This document shows positions 63,923 to 64,000 of a DNA stretch of 64,000 nucleotides, piece by piece. A program made the position numbers and the translations under genes. This DNA is from Pseudomonas sp. H9. GTDB taxonomy: Bacteria; Pseudomonadota; Gammaproteobacteria; Pseudomonadales; Pseudomonadaceae. The notes below the pieces were generated by a model. That model saw nothing but the letters and a program-made list of their open reading frames with translations. It was not told the DNA's origin and ran no database searches. The stretch spans positions 1 to 64,000 of the forward strand of contig NZ_SMOK01000047.1 of the NCBI RefSeq assembly GCF_004353925.1, written 5' to 3'. Each line of letters opens with the position of its first letter. Position 1 is the first letter of the stretch.

Positions 63923-64000
63923 CTAACGGTCTGGACGCCTGCCATCCCATCCGCCTCACAGAGCCACCCAGTGCGTGCGCAGGACAGGCTCTGAACAACA

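Larger units (their letters stand above)
63668..64000. other. Regulatory region at the right edge, no gene
   Basis: No convincing coding sequence. It contains TTGTACA at 63775-63781, the 12-bp palindrome TTTGTATACAAA at 63872-63883 and the motif TTCCTGACCCAGAAGTCAA at 63904-63922. It is probably the promoter region of a rightward gene starting outside the window. Confidence 0.6.

Noticed and set aside
63816..63998. 60-codon minus-strand open frame at the right edge
   Set aside because: It overlaps palindromic regulatory motifs, and I see no ribosome site or homology.

Overview
The window is a chromosomal segment of a fluorescent pseudomonad, most likely from the Pseudomonas putida group. The reasons are its high GC content, many copies of the P. 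putida-type REP element (core GCGGGGCAAGCCCGCTCCCAC), the pyoverdine genes pvdL and pvdS, two tandem cbb3 oxidase operons beside hemN and anr, and the gene order gntR-smc-zipA-ligA next to xdhABC-guaD. I see no phage, transposase, CRISPR array, tRNA or rRNA. Apart from REP elements it looks like core genome.

Layout. 1-434 is a gene-free tandem REP array. 435-5928 is a two-component system (dsbS/dsbR) divergent from a dsbD-dsbE-dsbG thiol-redox operon. 5984-21035 is a siderophore block: the 13-kb NRPS gene pvdL, the iron-starvation sigma factor gene pvdS with a Fur box inside its promoter, and a siderophore-type acetyltransferase gene. PvdS-type -35/-10 boxes lie in front of pvdL and the acetyltransferase. 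21033-23668 holds a periplasmic binding protein, an exonuclease, ppnP and an alpha/beta hydrolase. 23718-38778 is a respiratory island: two ccoNOQP operons, the ccoGHIS maturation genes, a SafE-like membrane protein gene, hemN and anr. Anr boxes precede the first cco operon and hemN, and two identical-architecture GCGAC-N5-GTCGC sites precede the second cco operon and ccoG.

38832-43051 carries apt, then recR, ybaB and dnaX on the minus strand. 43182-47124 holds less familiar genes: a second binding protein, a helicase-like ATPase with a small upstream partner, and a lipoprotein. The 4.5S RNA gene (ffs) follows, then a zinc-peptidase-like gene. 48782-56480 is ligA, zipA, smc and a GntR regulator on the minus strand, with terminator-like hairpins just ahead of zipA and ligA. 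56752-62838 is the xanthine/guanine catabolic set xdhA-xdhB-xdhC-guaD, followed by a second GntR regulator on the minus strand. The last 330 bases are a regulatory region carrying an operator-like motif that also occurs in front of xdhA.

The most promising observations are regulatory or structural. They are paired direct repeats flanking the dsb divergent promoter, an N-box fragment of the dsbS gene embedded in the neighbouring REP array, a PvdS box whose -35 element overlaps a stop codon, the two RoxR/PrrA-like sites in the cbb3 island, the shared motif around the purine genes, and the helicase-like gene pair. I did not find a clearly new multi-gene system.
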